From the NCBI GenBank assembly GCA_024278395.1, contig JAJRTG010000159.1, positions 1 to 5,213 on the forward strand: a DNA stretch of 5,213 nucleotides, read 5' to 3'. Positions 1-5,213 of the stretch are shown here, in pieces. The notes beneath the pieces are model-generated. The model saw only the letters and a list, made by a program, of their open reading frames with translations. It made no database searches and had not been told where the DNA came from. Source of the DNA: Fidelibacterota bacterium (GTDB taxonomy: Bacteria > Bipolaricaulota > Bipolaricaulia > UBA7950 > UBA9294). Every line of letters starts with the position of its first letter. Position 1 is the first letter of the stretch. Both the position numbers and the translations under genes were made by a program.

Positions 1-2
1 CC

Positions 3-797
3 TCACTGCTGCGGGACCAGGCTCAACAGCTTCGGCAACCAAGCGGAAGTGAACACGTCAGCAGGGACGCCGGTGTTCACCTCGATCTTGGTCATGGTGA
101 CGACCGTTTTGTGCTTCGTCTGGACGTTCTCCATCTCCATCTTGGTCACCGCCCAGTAGCCGTCGATCTTCTCGATCTTGGAGTTGGTCTGGATCTTCTC
201 CAGCTTGCCGGCAAGGTCGTAGTACTCGACCTTCACCGGCTTCCAGATGTCGTCCCGTATCCAAGAGATCATGTGGCTGTAGCCCTCTTCCTGGGGGTCT
301 CGGGCGGTCGCCTTGACCACGTAGACGTGATGCCCGTCGTAGGTCTCCTCCCGCAGGATCTCGTAGTCGTAGTCGTTGATGTTCCGGTGCCCCATGTCGT
401 CGTAGGTGAAGTCCGACCCCATGAAGCTCTGCGTCTTACTGTCGGCGTCGATGTGCTTGGTCAGCCCGAGGGACGGGAGGTACAGCCACATGTCGTTTGA
501 GTAATCCGGAAGCTCGATGGTGAGGAACGCCGTTCCTTTCACGTCGTCCGGGGCGAGGAAGACGAGCGCCGTCTTTTTCGTCCCCTGCTTCCAGCTCCAC
601 ATCTGCCGTTCCAGGGATTGCCCCTGGCTGTTGACCAGGGTCATCGTCATCAGAAGCCGCGCGTCGTCCGCCACCGGTGCGTTGTCGACGTTCTCGATGA
701 TCTGCCTGCCGGTGATGCCGCCGGCGAGCGCGGTCGCGCTCAGCGCGAGCACCCCGATCAGCACCATTGTCCACATCAACCTTTTTCCGTTTTTCAT
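3..797 (-). CDS. LolA-like outer membrane lipoprotein-sorting family protein, periplasmic partner of the RND transporter
   Basis: This encodes a 264-residue exported protein of the 'outer membrane lipoprotein-sorting protein' family (LolA/LolB-like fold). Residues 1-25 form a clear Sec signal peptide: a basic start (KNGKR), a hydrophobic core and an ALA cleavage site before GG at 26-27. There is no lipobox cysteine, so the mature protein should be soluble in the periplasm. Family-like stretches are MWLYLPSL (103-110), SFMGSDFTYDDM (124-135), the KPVKVEYYD segment (186-194) and a C-terminal VPADVFTSAWL (244-254). The alternating polar/hydrophobic pattern fits a beta-rich half-barrel that holds a lipid or lipoprotein acyl chain. 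It lies 49 bp after the RND gene on the same strand, which supports co-transcription and a shared task, probably carrying a hydrophobic substrate to or from the transporter. True LolA is shorter and works with LolCDE, so this is a paralogue-type protein, not LolA itself. The family call is firm; the cargo is unknown. The stop codon lies 3 bases from the window edge, so further operon genes could follow. Confidence 0.88.
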   Translation of the reverse strand: MKNGKRLMWTMVLIGVLALSATALAGGITGRQIIENVDNAPVADDARLLMTMTLVNSQGQSLERQMWSWKQGTKKTALVFLAPDDVKGTAFLTIELPDYSNDMWLYLPSLGLTKHIDADSKTQSFMGSDFTYDDMGHRNINDYDYEILREETYDGHHVYVVKATARDPQEEGYSHMISWIRDDIWKPVKVEYYDLAGKLEKIQTNSKIEKIDGYWAVTKMEMENVQTKHKTVVTMTKIEVNTGVPADVFTSAWLPKLLSLVPQQ

Positions 798-804
798 CGT
801 AGTC

Positions 805-811
805 CCTCCTT
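805..811 (-). promoter_or_regulatory. Ribosome binding site of the LolA-like gene
   Basis: The minus strand reads AAGGAGG seven bases before the ATG at 797. It is a near-perfect Shine-Dalgarno and fixes the start just ahead of the signal peptide. It implies efficient independent initiation within the operon message. Confidence 0.85.
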
Positions 812-831
812 TTGGGAACGTGTTTTTTTAT

Positions 832-843
832 CCGCGTGAGCGG
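832..843 (-). other. Small intercistronic hairpin between the RND and LolA-like genes
   Basis: The minus strand has CCGC-TCAC-GCGG, a 4-bp GC stem with a 4-base loop, just after the RND stop. An A-rich run follows it, not a T run, so it is not an intrinsic terminator for these genes. It could mark mRNA processing or be chance in GC-rich DNA. Confidence 0.25.
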
Positions 844-846
844 TCT

Positions 847-3108
847 TCATACCTTGTTTCTGATCATCAGCAGCGCCGCCGGGAGCAGGGTGAGCGCGGC
901 GATCGCGCTGATCCCCATCGTCACGGCGACGAGCGCCCCTAAGGTGGCGATCGGTCCGAAGCTGGAGAAGAGCAACACCCCGAACCCGGCCGCCACCGCC
1001 ACCGCGTTGTAGATGATCGCCCTCCCGGTGGTGCGGATCGTCTCGCTCACCGCGTCGTGCGGCACCACCCCGTCCCGCCGTTCGCGGCGGTACTTGGACA
1101 GGAAGTGCACGGTGTAGTCGACCCCGATCCCGATGGCGATGCTGGCGATCATCGTCGTCGCCGTGTCGAGCGGGATACCGAGCCACCCCATCACCCCGAA
1201 GTTGAGCGTTATCGTGAACCCGAGCGGGATCATGCTCAGCAGCCCGAACCGGACCGACCGGAAGATCAGGCCGACCACGAGCGCCACCCCGAACAGCGAG
1301 ACGAGCAGGCTCAGGATCTGGCCGTGCACGAGCAGGTCGGTAAGGACCTTGAACAGGTAGGACGAGCCGGTGATCTGGACCCCAAATTTGCCGCCCGCTG
1401 TCTTCACGGCCTGGGAGTCGATCTCGTCGACCAGCTTTCCGAGCTGGGAGCTGGTGAGCGATTCCATCCGCATCGCGATCCGCGCCTCGTCGTAGTTGTA
1501 GTTGACCACGCGGGCGAAATCAGACGGATCGCCCGACATCTCGTAGAGCAGGATCTCCTGCGCCACCGCGTTGCGCGTCGCCGGGATCACGTGCTGCGCC
1601 GGGTCGTTGTCGTGCAGCGACTCGTTGATCTGGGCGACGTAATCGGCGATGGAGACTGTGTAGCCCACCTGCGGCAGCCCCTCCGCCCAGTCCTGCAGCG
1701 CGAGCATCGAGTTCAGGACCTGCGGGGATTTGATGTCACCATCGACGATCACCGACAGGTTCTCCGAGCCGCCGAAGCTGGTGTCCACCACCTCGGTCGC
1801 CTGCCTGACCGGGCTGTCCGGTCGGAAGAAGCGGAGGGTGTTCGTCTCCACGGTGAGGCGGGTCCCGCCGACCGCGGCGAACAGGAAGATCCCGATCCCC
1901 ACGGCGACGATCGCCACACGGTGCGCCACCACCGCGCGGGCGAGCCGGTTCAGCCACGGGGCGAGGGCGAGCTGGGTCCGCCGCTGCGCCTGCACGGCGC
2001 GGCGCATGATCCCCTTCGGCACTTCGCTCAGCTCGAGCACGGCCGGGATCATGGTGAGGGTGATCGTCAACGCGGCCATCACCCCGAACCCGACGAACAG
2101 CCCGAACTGCATCACCTGGCGCACCGGCGATGTGCCGAGCGACAGGAACCCGACCAGGGTGGTGATGCTCGTCAACACGACGGCGAGCCCGATGTGCCGC
2201 ATCACCAGGCGGATCGCGTCCCGCTTCTCCCTGCCCGCCCCGACACCGGAGTAGTAATCGGTAAGGATGTGGATCGCGTCCGCCACCCCGATCGCGATCA
2301 GCATCACCGGAAGCGTCGTGCTGATCATCGCCATCGTCGTCCCGGTCCACGCCATCAGCCCGACCGTCCAGATCGTGCTGATTAGGACGACCGCAAGCGG
2401 GAGGAGAACCCCCTGCAGCGTGCGCAGGGACAGATACAGGACCACCGCCAGCACGAGCACCACGAACGGGACCAGCCGGACGAGGTCCGCCTTCATCGCG
2501 ATCGACATCTCGGCGTTCACCGCCGGTCCGCCGGCGATGTAGAAGTCGGACGCGTTCGGCTGAGCGTCGGTTATCGCCCGGATCGCGCTGTACACCTCGC
2601 TGTCGTCGGCATCCGGCGTGAGCTCGACGATGAACCCGGCGTAGCGGCCGTCGCTGGAGATCACGTTGTCCACGTAGAGCGAGTTGCTCACCACGTAGTC
2701 GCGCAGCGCGGCCCGGGCCTGGGCATCCTGCGGCACGGTCGGCATCAGGTCGCGCACGATCAGGTCGCCGCCGCGCCCCTGCATCCGCTTCACCGTGGAC
2801 AGGCTCACCACCTTGTCCACCCCGGACACGGCCTCGAACCTATCGGTAAGCTCGATCACCTGGTTCAGGGTAGCGACGCTGAACACATCGTCACTCTTGA
2901 GCGCCACCACGAGGATGTCCGTACCGCCGAACGTATCGTTCACCCTGTCGTAGAGCACGCGCGCCGGGTGATTGGCCGGGAGCATCGAATCGACCGAGTT
3001 GTCTATCTGCAGCCGCGGGACCCCGGCGGCGAACGCGATCGTAATCAGCAGGATCAGTACCAGCGTCGTCTTCGGCCACCGCAGGACCCAACGTGTCAAC
3101 CTATCCAT
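847..3108 (-). CDS. RND superfamily transporter, MMPL type (predicted exporter of a hydrophobic substrate)
   Basis: This 753-residue inner-membrane protein has the two-fold RND/MMPL layout. There is one membrane helix at about 14-30, a large extracytoplasmic domain (31-205), five helices (about 209-360), a cytoplasmic linker (361-395), a helix at 397-415, a second large domain (416-590), and five helices (about 595-748). That gives 12 predicted membrane helices. The halves are internal repeats: FGGTDILVVAL (60-70) matches FGGSENLSVIV (445-455). Each half carries an Asp/His motif in its fourth helix, IGVADAIH (273-280) and IGVDYTVH (661-668), typical of proton-coupled members of the superfamily. 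The length is below the roughly 1000 residues of tripartite AcrB-like pumps, and no adaptor or TolC-like gene is present, so drug-efflux HAE1 type is unlikely. The context (TetR upstream, LolA-like protein downstream) suggests movement of a lipid, lipoprotein or other hydrophobic envelope component. It starts at ATG 3108 with a good Shine-Dalgarno. The class is certain; substrate and direction are inferred. Confidence 0.93.
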   Translation of the reverse strand: MDRLTRWVLRWPKTTLVLILLITIAFAAGVPRLQIDNSVDSMLPANHPARVLYDRVNDTFGGTDILVVALKSDDVFSVATLNQVIELTDRFEAVSGVDKVVSLSTVKRMQGRGGDLIVRDLMPTVPQDAQARAALRDYVVSNSLYVDNVISSDGRYAGFIVELTPDADDSEVYSAIRAITDAQPNASDFYIAGGPAVNAEMSIAMKADLVRLVPFVVLVLAVVLYLSLRTLQGVLLPLAVVLISTIWTVGLMAWTGTTMAMISTTLPVMLIAIGVADAIHILTDYYSGVGAGREKRDAIRLVMRHIGLAVVLTSITTLVGFLSLGTSPVRQVMQFGLFVGFGVMAALTITLTMIPAVLELSEVPKGIMRRAVQAQRRTQLALAPWLNRLARAVVAHRVAIVAVGIGIFLFAAVGGTRLTVETNTLRFFRPDSPVRQATEVVDTSFGGSENLSVIVDGDIKSPQVLNSMLALQDWAEGLPQVGYTVSIADYVAQINESLHDNDPAQHVIPATRNAVAQEILLYEMSGDPSDFARVVNYNYDEARIAMRMESLTSSQLGKLVDEIDSQAVKTAGGKFGVQITGSSYLFKVLTDLLVHGQILSLLVSLFGVALVVGLIFRSVRFGLLSMIPLGFTITLNFGVMGWLGIPLDTATTMIASIAIGIGVDYTVHFLSKYRRERRDGVVPHDAVSETIRTTGRAIIYNAVAVAAGFGVLLFSSFGPIATLGALVAVTMGISAIAALTLLPAALLMIRNKV

Positions 3109-3114
3109 CTCTTT

Positions 3115-3120
3115 CTCCTT
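3115..3120 (-). promoter_or_regulatory. Ribosome binding site of the RND transporter gene
   Basis: The minus strand reads AAGGAG six bases before the ATG at 3108. It supports this start and a complete N-terminus with the first membrane helix at residue 14. Confidence 0.8.
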
Positions 3121-3137
3121 TTCTGGACCAGCTTTGT

Positions 3138-3157
3138 TTGTTATTAATCACTAACTT
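3138..3157. promoter_or_regulatory. Putative TetR operator upstream of the RND gene (copy 1)
   Basis: On the minus strand this site reads AAGTTAGTGATTAATAACAA. It matches 17 of 20 bases with a site at the tetR promoter (3775-3794, plus strand). Its core is GTTA-N8-TAAC, an imperfect dyad of the size bound by TetR-family dimers. It lies in the 65-bp gap between tetR and the RND gene, 17 bases upstream of the RND Shine-Dalgarno. AT-rich sites like this stand out in GC-rich surroundings, so similarity by composition alone is possible, but two matched copies at just these two gaps argue for function. Binding has to be tested. Confidence 0.6.
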
Positions 3158-3179
3158 AAGTTCGGAAAAATTTTTACCG
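3153..3179. repeat. AT-rich palindromes around the tetR stop codon
   Basis: Two adjacent inverted repeats lie here. AACTTAAGTT (3153-3162) is a perfect 10-bp palindrome that overlaps the edge of operator copy 1. CGGAAAAATTTTTACCG (3163-3179) is palindromic apart from one extra A and includes the tetR stop codon. No T run follows in the direction of transcription and the GC part of the stem is only 3 bp, so an intrinsic terminator is unlikely. The stretch may form the upstream part of an RND promoter region or an extended regulator site. No convincing -35/-10 pair could be assigned. Confidence 0.4.
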
Positions 3180-3758
3180 AATAGCGCGCTCGTACAGCGC
3201 CCATACCCGCTCAGCTCCGGCCGTCAACCGACCACGCCGCCCGTCAACCGACCACAGCAGAAGCTGTGTCTGAACCAGCCCCAGGTAGAGGGCGGCCGCC
3301 GCGCCCACGTCGAGGTCCGCGGAAAACTCACCGCCCTTTACCCCGGAGGCGAGCAGGCCCGCGATAAACCTGAGCAGCCGCTCAATACGGACGTCCAGTT
3401 CCCGCCGCAGCTCCGGGGCGTTAAAGTGGACTTCATCGGAGAACAGGATGCGCGCCATGCCGGGGTGCTCTTCGATCAACCCCAGGTGGGTCATGAACAC
3501 GCGCCGCAGCCGTTCAGCGACGCCGCCGTCCCGCGCCGCCCGGGCGAGGGCGTCCATCACCCGATCGAATGCGGCTGAGATCGCAGCGTGTATGATGTCG
3601 AGCTTCCCGGAGAAGTGGCGGTATAACGCCGCTTCGGATACACCGATGCGGGCCGCGATGCGGGCCATGGTGAGCCCCTGTGTGCCCCCCATCGCTATCA
3701 GGTCTAGCACCGCCTGCTCGATCTCCTGCTGCCTCTCAGCGGTCGGTTTCCTCGGCAT
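3174..3758 (-). CDS. TetR/AcrR-family transcriptional regulator
   Basis: This 194-residue protein has a typical TetR N-terminal DNA-binding domain. Helix 1 is at about 8-24 (ERQQEIEQAVLDLIAMG). The helix-turn-helix is at 28-52, with GLTMARIAARIGV followed by the recognition helix SEAALYRHFSGK. The rest is a helical ligand-binding and dimerisation domain, with a HPGMARILFSDEV stretch that resembles other regulators of the family. Length is normal for the family. The start at 3758 is chosen because GGTGAT precedes it and because an in-frame upstream ATG at 3821 would fall inside the -35 element, ahead of the predicted transcription start. It sits directly upstream of the RND gene, and matched operator-like sites occur at both genes. 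Most such proteins are repressors released by a hydrophobic ligand, so it probably represses itself and the transporter and senses the transported compound or a related one. The ligand is unknown. Confidence 0.93.
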   Translation of the reverse strand: MPRKPTAERQQEIEQAVLDLIAMGGTQGLTMARIAARIGVSEAALYRHFSGKLDIIHAAISAAFDRVMDALARAARDGGVAERLRRVFMTHLGLIEEHPGMARILFSDEVHFNAPELRRELDVRIERLLRFIAGLLASGVKGGEFSADLDVGAAAALYLGLVQTQLLLWSVDGRRGRLTAGAERVWALYERAIR

Positions 3759-3761
3759 GTC

Positions 3762-3768
3762 ATCACCC
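3762..3768 (-). promoter_or_regulatory. Ribosome binding site of tetR
   Basis: The minus strand reads GGGTGAT three bases before ATG 3758, in the context AAAGGGTGATGAC. GGTGAT pairs with the 3' part of the extended anti-Shine-Dalgarno, so effective spacing is normal. It is weaker than the other sites in this window, consistent with low regulator levels. Confidence 0.55.
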
Positions 3769-3769
3769 T

Positions 3770-3794
3770 TTAGTAAGTTAACGATTACTAACAA
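3770..3794. promoter_or_regulatory. Putative TetR autoregulatory operator (copy 2)
   Basis: The plus strand has a perfect 7-bp inverted repeat, TTAGTAA (3770-3776) and TTACTAA (3785-3791), separated by 8 bp. Overlapping it is AAGTTAACGATTACTAACAA (3775-3794), which shares 17 of 20 bases with the site before the RND gene and has the same GTTA-N8-TAAC core. It starts four bases downstream of the -10 box and covers the predicted transcription start near 3791, so a bound dimer would block RNA polymerase. This is classic placement for self-repression by a TetR protein. The dyad is plain in the sequence; the identity of the bound protein is inferred. Confidence 0.7.
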
Positions 3795-3797
3795 CGA

Positions 3798-3826
3798 AGT
3801 ATACACCCACCCGCCGAACATGTCAA
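3798..3826 (-). promoter_or_regulatory. Sigma70-type promoter of tetR
   Basis: On the minus strand the -35 box is TTGACA (3826-3821), a perfect consensus. A 17-bp spacer follows, then the -10 box TATACT (3803-3798), which matches five of six consensus bases. The predicted start of transcription is near 3791, giving a leader of about 33 bases to ATG 3758. A strong promoter under an operator suits tight repression with fast induction. Confidence 0.85.
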
Positions 3827-3911
3827 GGCATCGGTTACCACCGGATCATCGCAGCTTCGGAAGACCGAACACCAGCGTTCCATCCCCAGGGGCGCGGGAA
3901 GGAGACGGGCC
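3827..3911 (-). other. Gap between the cysE stop and the tetR promoter, no clear terminator
   Basis: This stretch holds a short perfect hairpin, TTCGG-TCTT-CCGAA on the minus strand (3869-3856), and a weaker CCCCTGGGG palindrome near 3885. Neither is followed by a T run. Transcription of cysK-cysE may end by Rho or read on into tetR. No small gene was recognised here. Confidence 0.4.
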
Positions 3912-4463
3912 TTATATTCCCGCCCCGTCGGCGATGAGTTCCCGAAGCAGTGCGCTTCGGAACGGCACAGAGCCTGCAGCGCGGATAACTTCACCGGGGG
4001 AGACGTCGTGACGGACGACCGCGCCAGCCCCGATCTTCGCCCGCCTTCCGACGCGTATCGGCCCGAGTAGAACGGCGTTCGCTCCTATGACCACCCCGTC
4101 CTCGATCGTGGGATGGCGTTTCCCCGCGGCCCGGGAGGTAGCCCCGATCACGACACCGGAGTAGATGTGGACGTCGTCGCCGAGCACAGCAGTCTCGCCG
4201 ATCACCACCCCCATCCCGTGGTCGATCACCACGCGCCTTCCGATCCGCGCACCGGGGTGGATCTCCACCCCGGTCCGCCTCCGGACGATATGGGCGATAA
4301 AGCGTGCGAGGAGCTTGAACCCGTGATTCCACAGGAAGTGGTTGATCCGATGCGCCCACAGGGCGTGCATTCCGGGATAGCAAAGCAGCACCTCCAGAAA
4401 GTGGCGCGCCGCCGGATCGCGGGCCTGTACCGCGCGTACGTCCTCACGTATTCGCCGCAGCAT
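3912..4463 (-). CDS. cysE: Serine O-acetyltransferase, short form
   Basis: This enzyme transfers acetyl from acetyl-CoA to L-serine, giving O-acetylserine, the first step of cysteine synthesis in the cytoplasm. It has 183 residues, a short form like those of Bacillus that lacks most of the N-terminal helical domain of the E. coli enzyme. Residues 1-60 are helical. From about 66 on, left-handed beta-helix hexapeptide repeats appear (VEIHPGARIG, VVIDHGMGVVIGETAVLGDDVHI, VVIGANAVLLGPIRVGRRAKIGAGAVV). The catalytic His is H82 in IDHGMG, and E67 in VEIHP takes the place of the E. coli catalytic Asp, 15 residues earlier as expected. KRHPTI (115-120) is conserved. Unusual points: GATS (107-110) replaces the common GGTG loop, and the usual GVPAR-type ending is GSVPFR. 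The protein ends in DGAGI, a tail able to dock in CysK. It overlaps cysK by 20 nt. Confidence 0.92.
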   Translation of the reverse strand: MLRRIREDVRAVQARDPAARHFLEVLLCYPGMHALWAHRINHFLWNHGFKLLARFIAHIVRRRTGVEIHPGARIGRRVVIDHGMGVVIGETAVLGDDVHIYSGVVIGATSRAAGKRHPTIEDGVVIGANAVLLGPIRVGRRAKIGAGAVVRHDVSPGEVIRAAGSVPFRSALLRELIADGAGI

Positions 4464-5213
4464 CCTTCACCTCCCAGAGATCAGTGGACAGGTAGCGCTC
4501 GCCGGTGTCGGGAAGGACCACGACGATCGTCTTACCAGCGCTATCCGGGCGCGCAGCCACCTGAAGCGCAGCCCACATCGCCGCTCCGGATGAGATCCCG
4601 GCGAAGATCCCCTCCTCCCGGCTCAATCGACGTGTCGTTTCAGCCGCGTCGGCATCGGAGACCGCGATCACCTCATCGAGAAGCCCCCGCTCAAGCACCT
4701 TGGGGACGAATCCGGCACCGATCCCCTGGATCCGATGCTTCCCGGTCTTCCCCTCGCTCAACAGCGGTGAGCCGGTCGGCTCCCCTCCGATGATCCGCAC
4801 CCCGGGCTTGCGGGCCTTGAGGACTCTGCCCACTCCGGTCACCGTCCCTCCGGTCCCGATTCCGGCCACGAACAGGTCGACCCCGCCGGCGGTGTCCTCC
4901 CAGATCTCCTGCGCCGTCGTCTGCTCATGAATCCGGGGATTCGCCGGATTGTCGAACTGGGAGGGCATGAACGCGCCCGGGGTCGCAGCGAGGATCCTCC
5001 TCGCCTCCTCCACCGCCCCCTTCATCCCAAGGTCGCCGGGAGTGAGGACGAGCTTCGCTCCGAACGCCCGCAGGATCCGGCGCCGCTCGGCGCTCATCGT
5101 CTCGGGCATCGTCAGAACGAGGCGGTATCCGCGTACCGCGCACACGAACGCGAGGCCGATTCCGGTGTTCCCGGAGGTCGGCTCTATCACGATGCTCCCG
5201 GGTTGGAGGAGGC
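4444..5213 (-). CDS. cysK: Cysteine synthase (O-acetylserine sulfhydrylase), 5' end outside the window
   Basis: This PLP enzyme makes L-cysteine and acetate from O-acetylserine and sulfide in the cytoplasm. About 256 residues are visible; the frame stays open to the window edge (LLQPGSIVIEPTSGNTG), so the GTG at 5190 is an internal Val codon and not the start. Roughly 55-60 N-terminal residues are missing, including the expected PLP lysine. Seen motifs are EPTSGNTGIGLAF (substrate loop), LTMPETMSAERRRIL, the phosphate-binding GIGTGGTVTGVG, the CysK-type HRIQGIGAGFVP, EGIFAGISSGAAMWAA and a closing VVVLPDTGERYLSTDLW. The IQGIGAGFVP stretch and the lack of a C-terminal regulatory domain favour CysK over cystathionine beta-synthase. 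It overlaps cysE by 20 nt, pairing the two successive steps. Regulation would lie upstream, outside the window. Confidence 0.95.
   Translation of the reverse strand, partial: LLQPGSIVIEPTSGNTGIGLAFVCAVRGYRLVLTMPETMSAERRRILRAFGAKLVLTPGDLGMKGAVEEARRILAATPGAFMPSQFDNPANPRIHEQTTAQEIWEDTAGGVDLFVAGIGTGGTVTGVGRVLKARKPGVRIIGGEPTGSPLLSEGKTGKHRIQGIGAGFVPKVLERGLLDEVIAVSDADAAETTRRLSREEGIFAGISSGAAMWAALQVAARPDSAGKTIVVVLPDTGERYLSTDLWEVKDAAANT
4468..4475 (-). promoter_or_regulatory. Ribosome binding site of cysE inside the cysK end
   Basis: The minus strand reads GGGAGGTG, with GGAGG six bases before ATG 4463. It lies within the last codons of cysK, so ribosomes finishing cysK would pass through it. It decides the cysE start and suggests translational coupling. 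Confidence 0.85.

Noticed and set aside
821..843. T run next to a GC hairpin after the RND gene as a terminator
   Set aside because: On the plus strand the T run precedes the hairpin; on the minus strand an A run follows it. Neither order gives an intrinsic terminator, and the next gene follows closely with a strong ribosome site.
1057..2385. A 442-codon open frame on the plus strand opposite the RND gene
   Set aside because: Its product is rich in Arg, His, Asp and Pro with no recognisable domain, as expected for the antisense of a GC-rich gene with strong codon bias. The opposite strand encodes an unmistakable RND protein.
3163..3179. A5T5 inverted repeat as an intrinsic terminator of tetR
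   Set aside because: It overlaps the stop codon, its GC stem is only 3 bp and no T tract follows, so termination is unlikely.
3856..3869. TTCGG-TCTT-CCGAA hairpin as a terminator for cysK-cysE
   Set aside because: The stem is only 5 bp and no T run follows on the minus strand.
4113..4793. A 226-codon plus-strand open frame across cysE and cysK
   Set aside because: It is antisense to two well-supported enzymes and has low-complexity Pro/Arg/Ser composition. No ribosome site or domain was recognised.
1..5213. CRISPR arrays, insertion sequences, tRNA or rRNA genes, phage or defence genes
   Set aside because: No direct-repeat arrays, transposase motifs, terminal inverted repeats or RNA gene signatures were seen. 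The genes are ordinary metabolic and envelope functions.

Overview
All five genes in this window lie on the minus strand. They read from right to left as cysK (5' end cut off by the window edge), cysE, a TetR-family regulator, a large RND/MMPL-type membrane transporter and a LolA-like periplasmic protein. The DNA is GC-rich with strong third-position G/C bias, which accounts for the long open frames on the opposite strand. The sequence does not identify the organism. The pairing of an RND/MMPL exporter with a secreted LolA-fold protein suggests an envelope with an outer membrane, probably an anaerobic or environmental diderm, but this is inference and no phylum can be assigned.

Region 1 (3912-5213) is a cysteine biosynthesis pair. 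cysK (O-acetylserine sulfhydrylase) overlaps cysE (serine O-acetyltransferase) by 20 nt. A strong Shine-Dalgarno for cysE sits inside the cysK coding end, so the two are probably translated from one message. CysE makes O-acetylserine, which CysK converts to cysteine. CysE is short but ends in ...DGAGI, the kind of C-terminal isoleucine tail that docks into the CysK active site in the cysteine synthase complex.

Region 2 (3759-3911) is the intergenic gap after cysE. It holds a near-consensus sigma70-type promoter for the TetR gene (TTGACA, 17 bp, TATACT) and an operator-like quasi-palindrome that covers the predicted transcription start. No convincing intrinsic terminator was seen after cysE.

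Region 3 (3-3758) is a likely operon: tetR, then the 753-residue RND/MMPL transporter, then the LolA-like protein. The gaps between genes are 65 and 49 bp. A 20-bp motif, AAGTTAnnGATTAnTAACAA, occurs at both the tetR promoter and the tetR-RND gap, in opposite orientations, with 17 of 20 bases identical. This is the main finding here: it predicts that the TetR protein represses itself and the transporter module through two matched operators. The transporter probably moves a hydrophobic or lipid-like molecule, with the LolA-like protein as a periplasmic carrier or partner. The substrate and inducer cannot be read from the sequence. The operon may continue past the left edge of the window.
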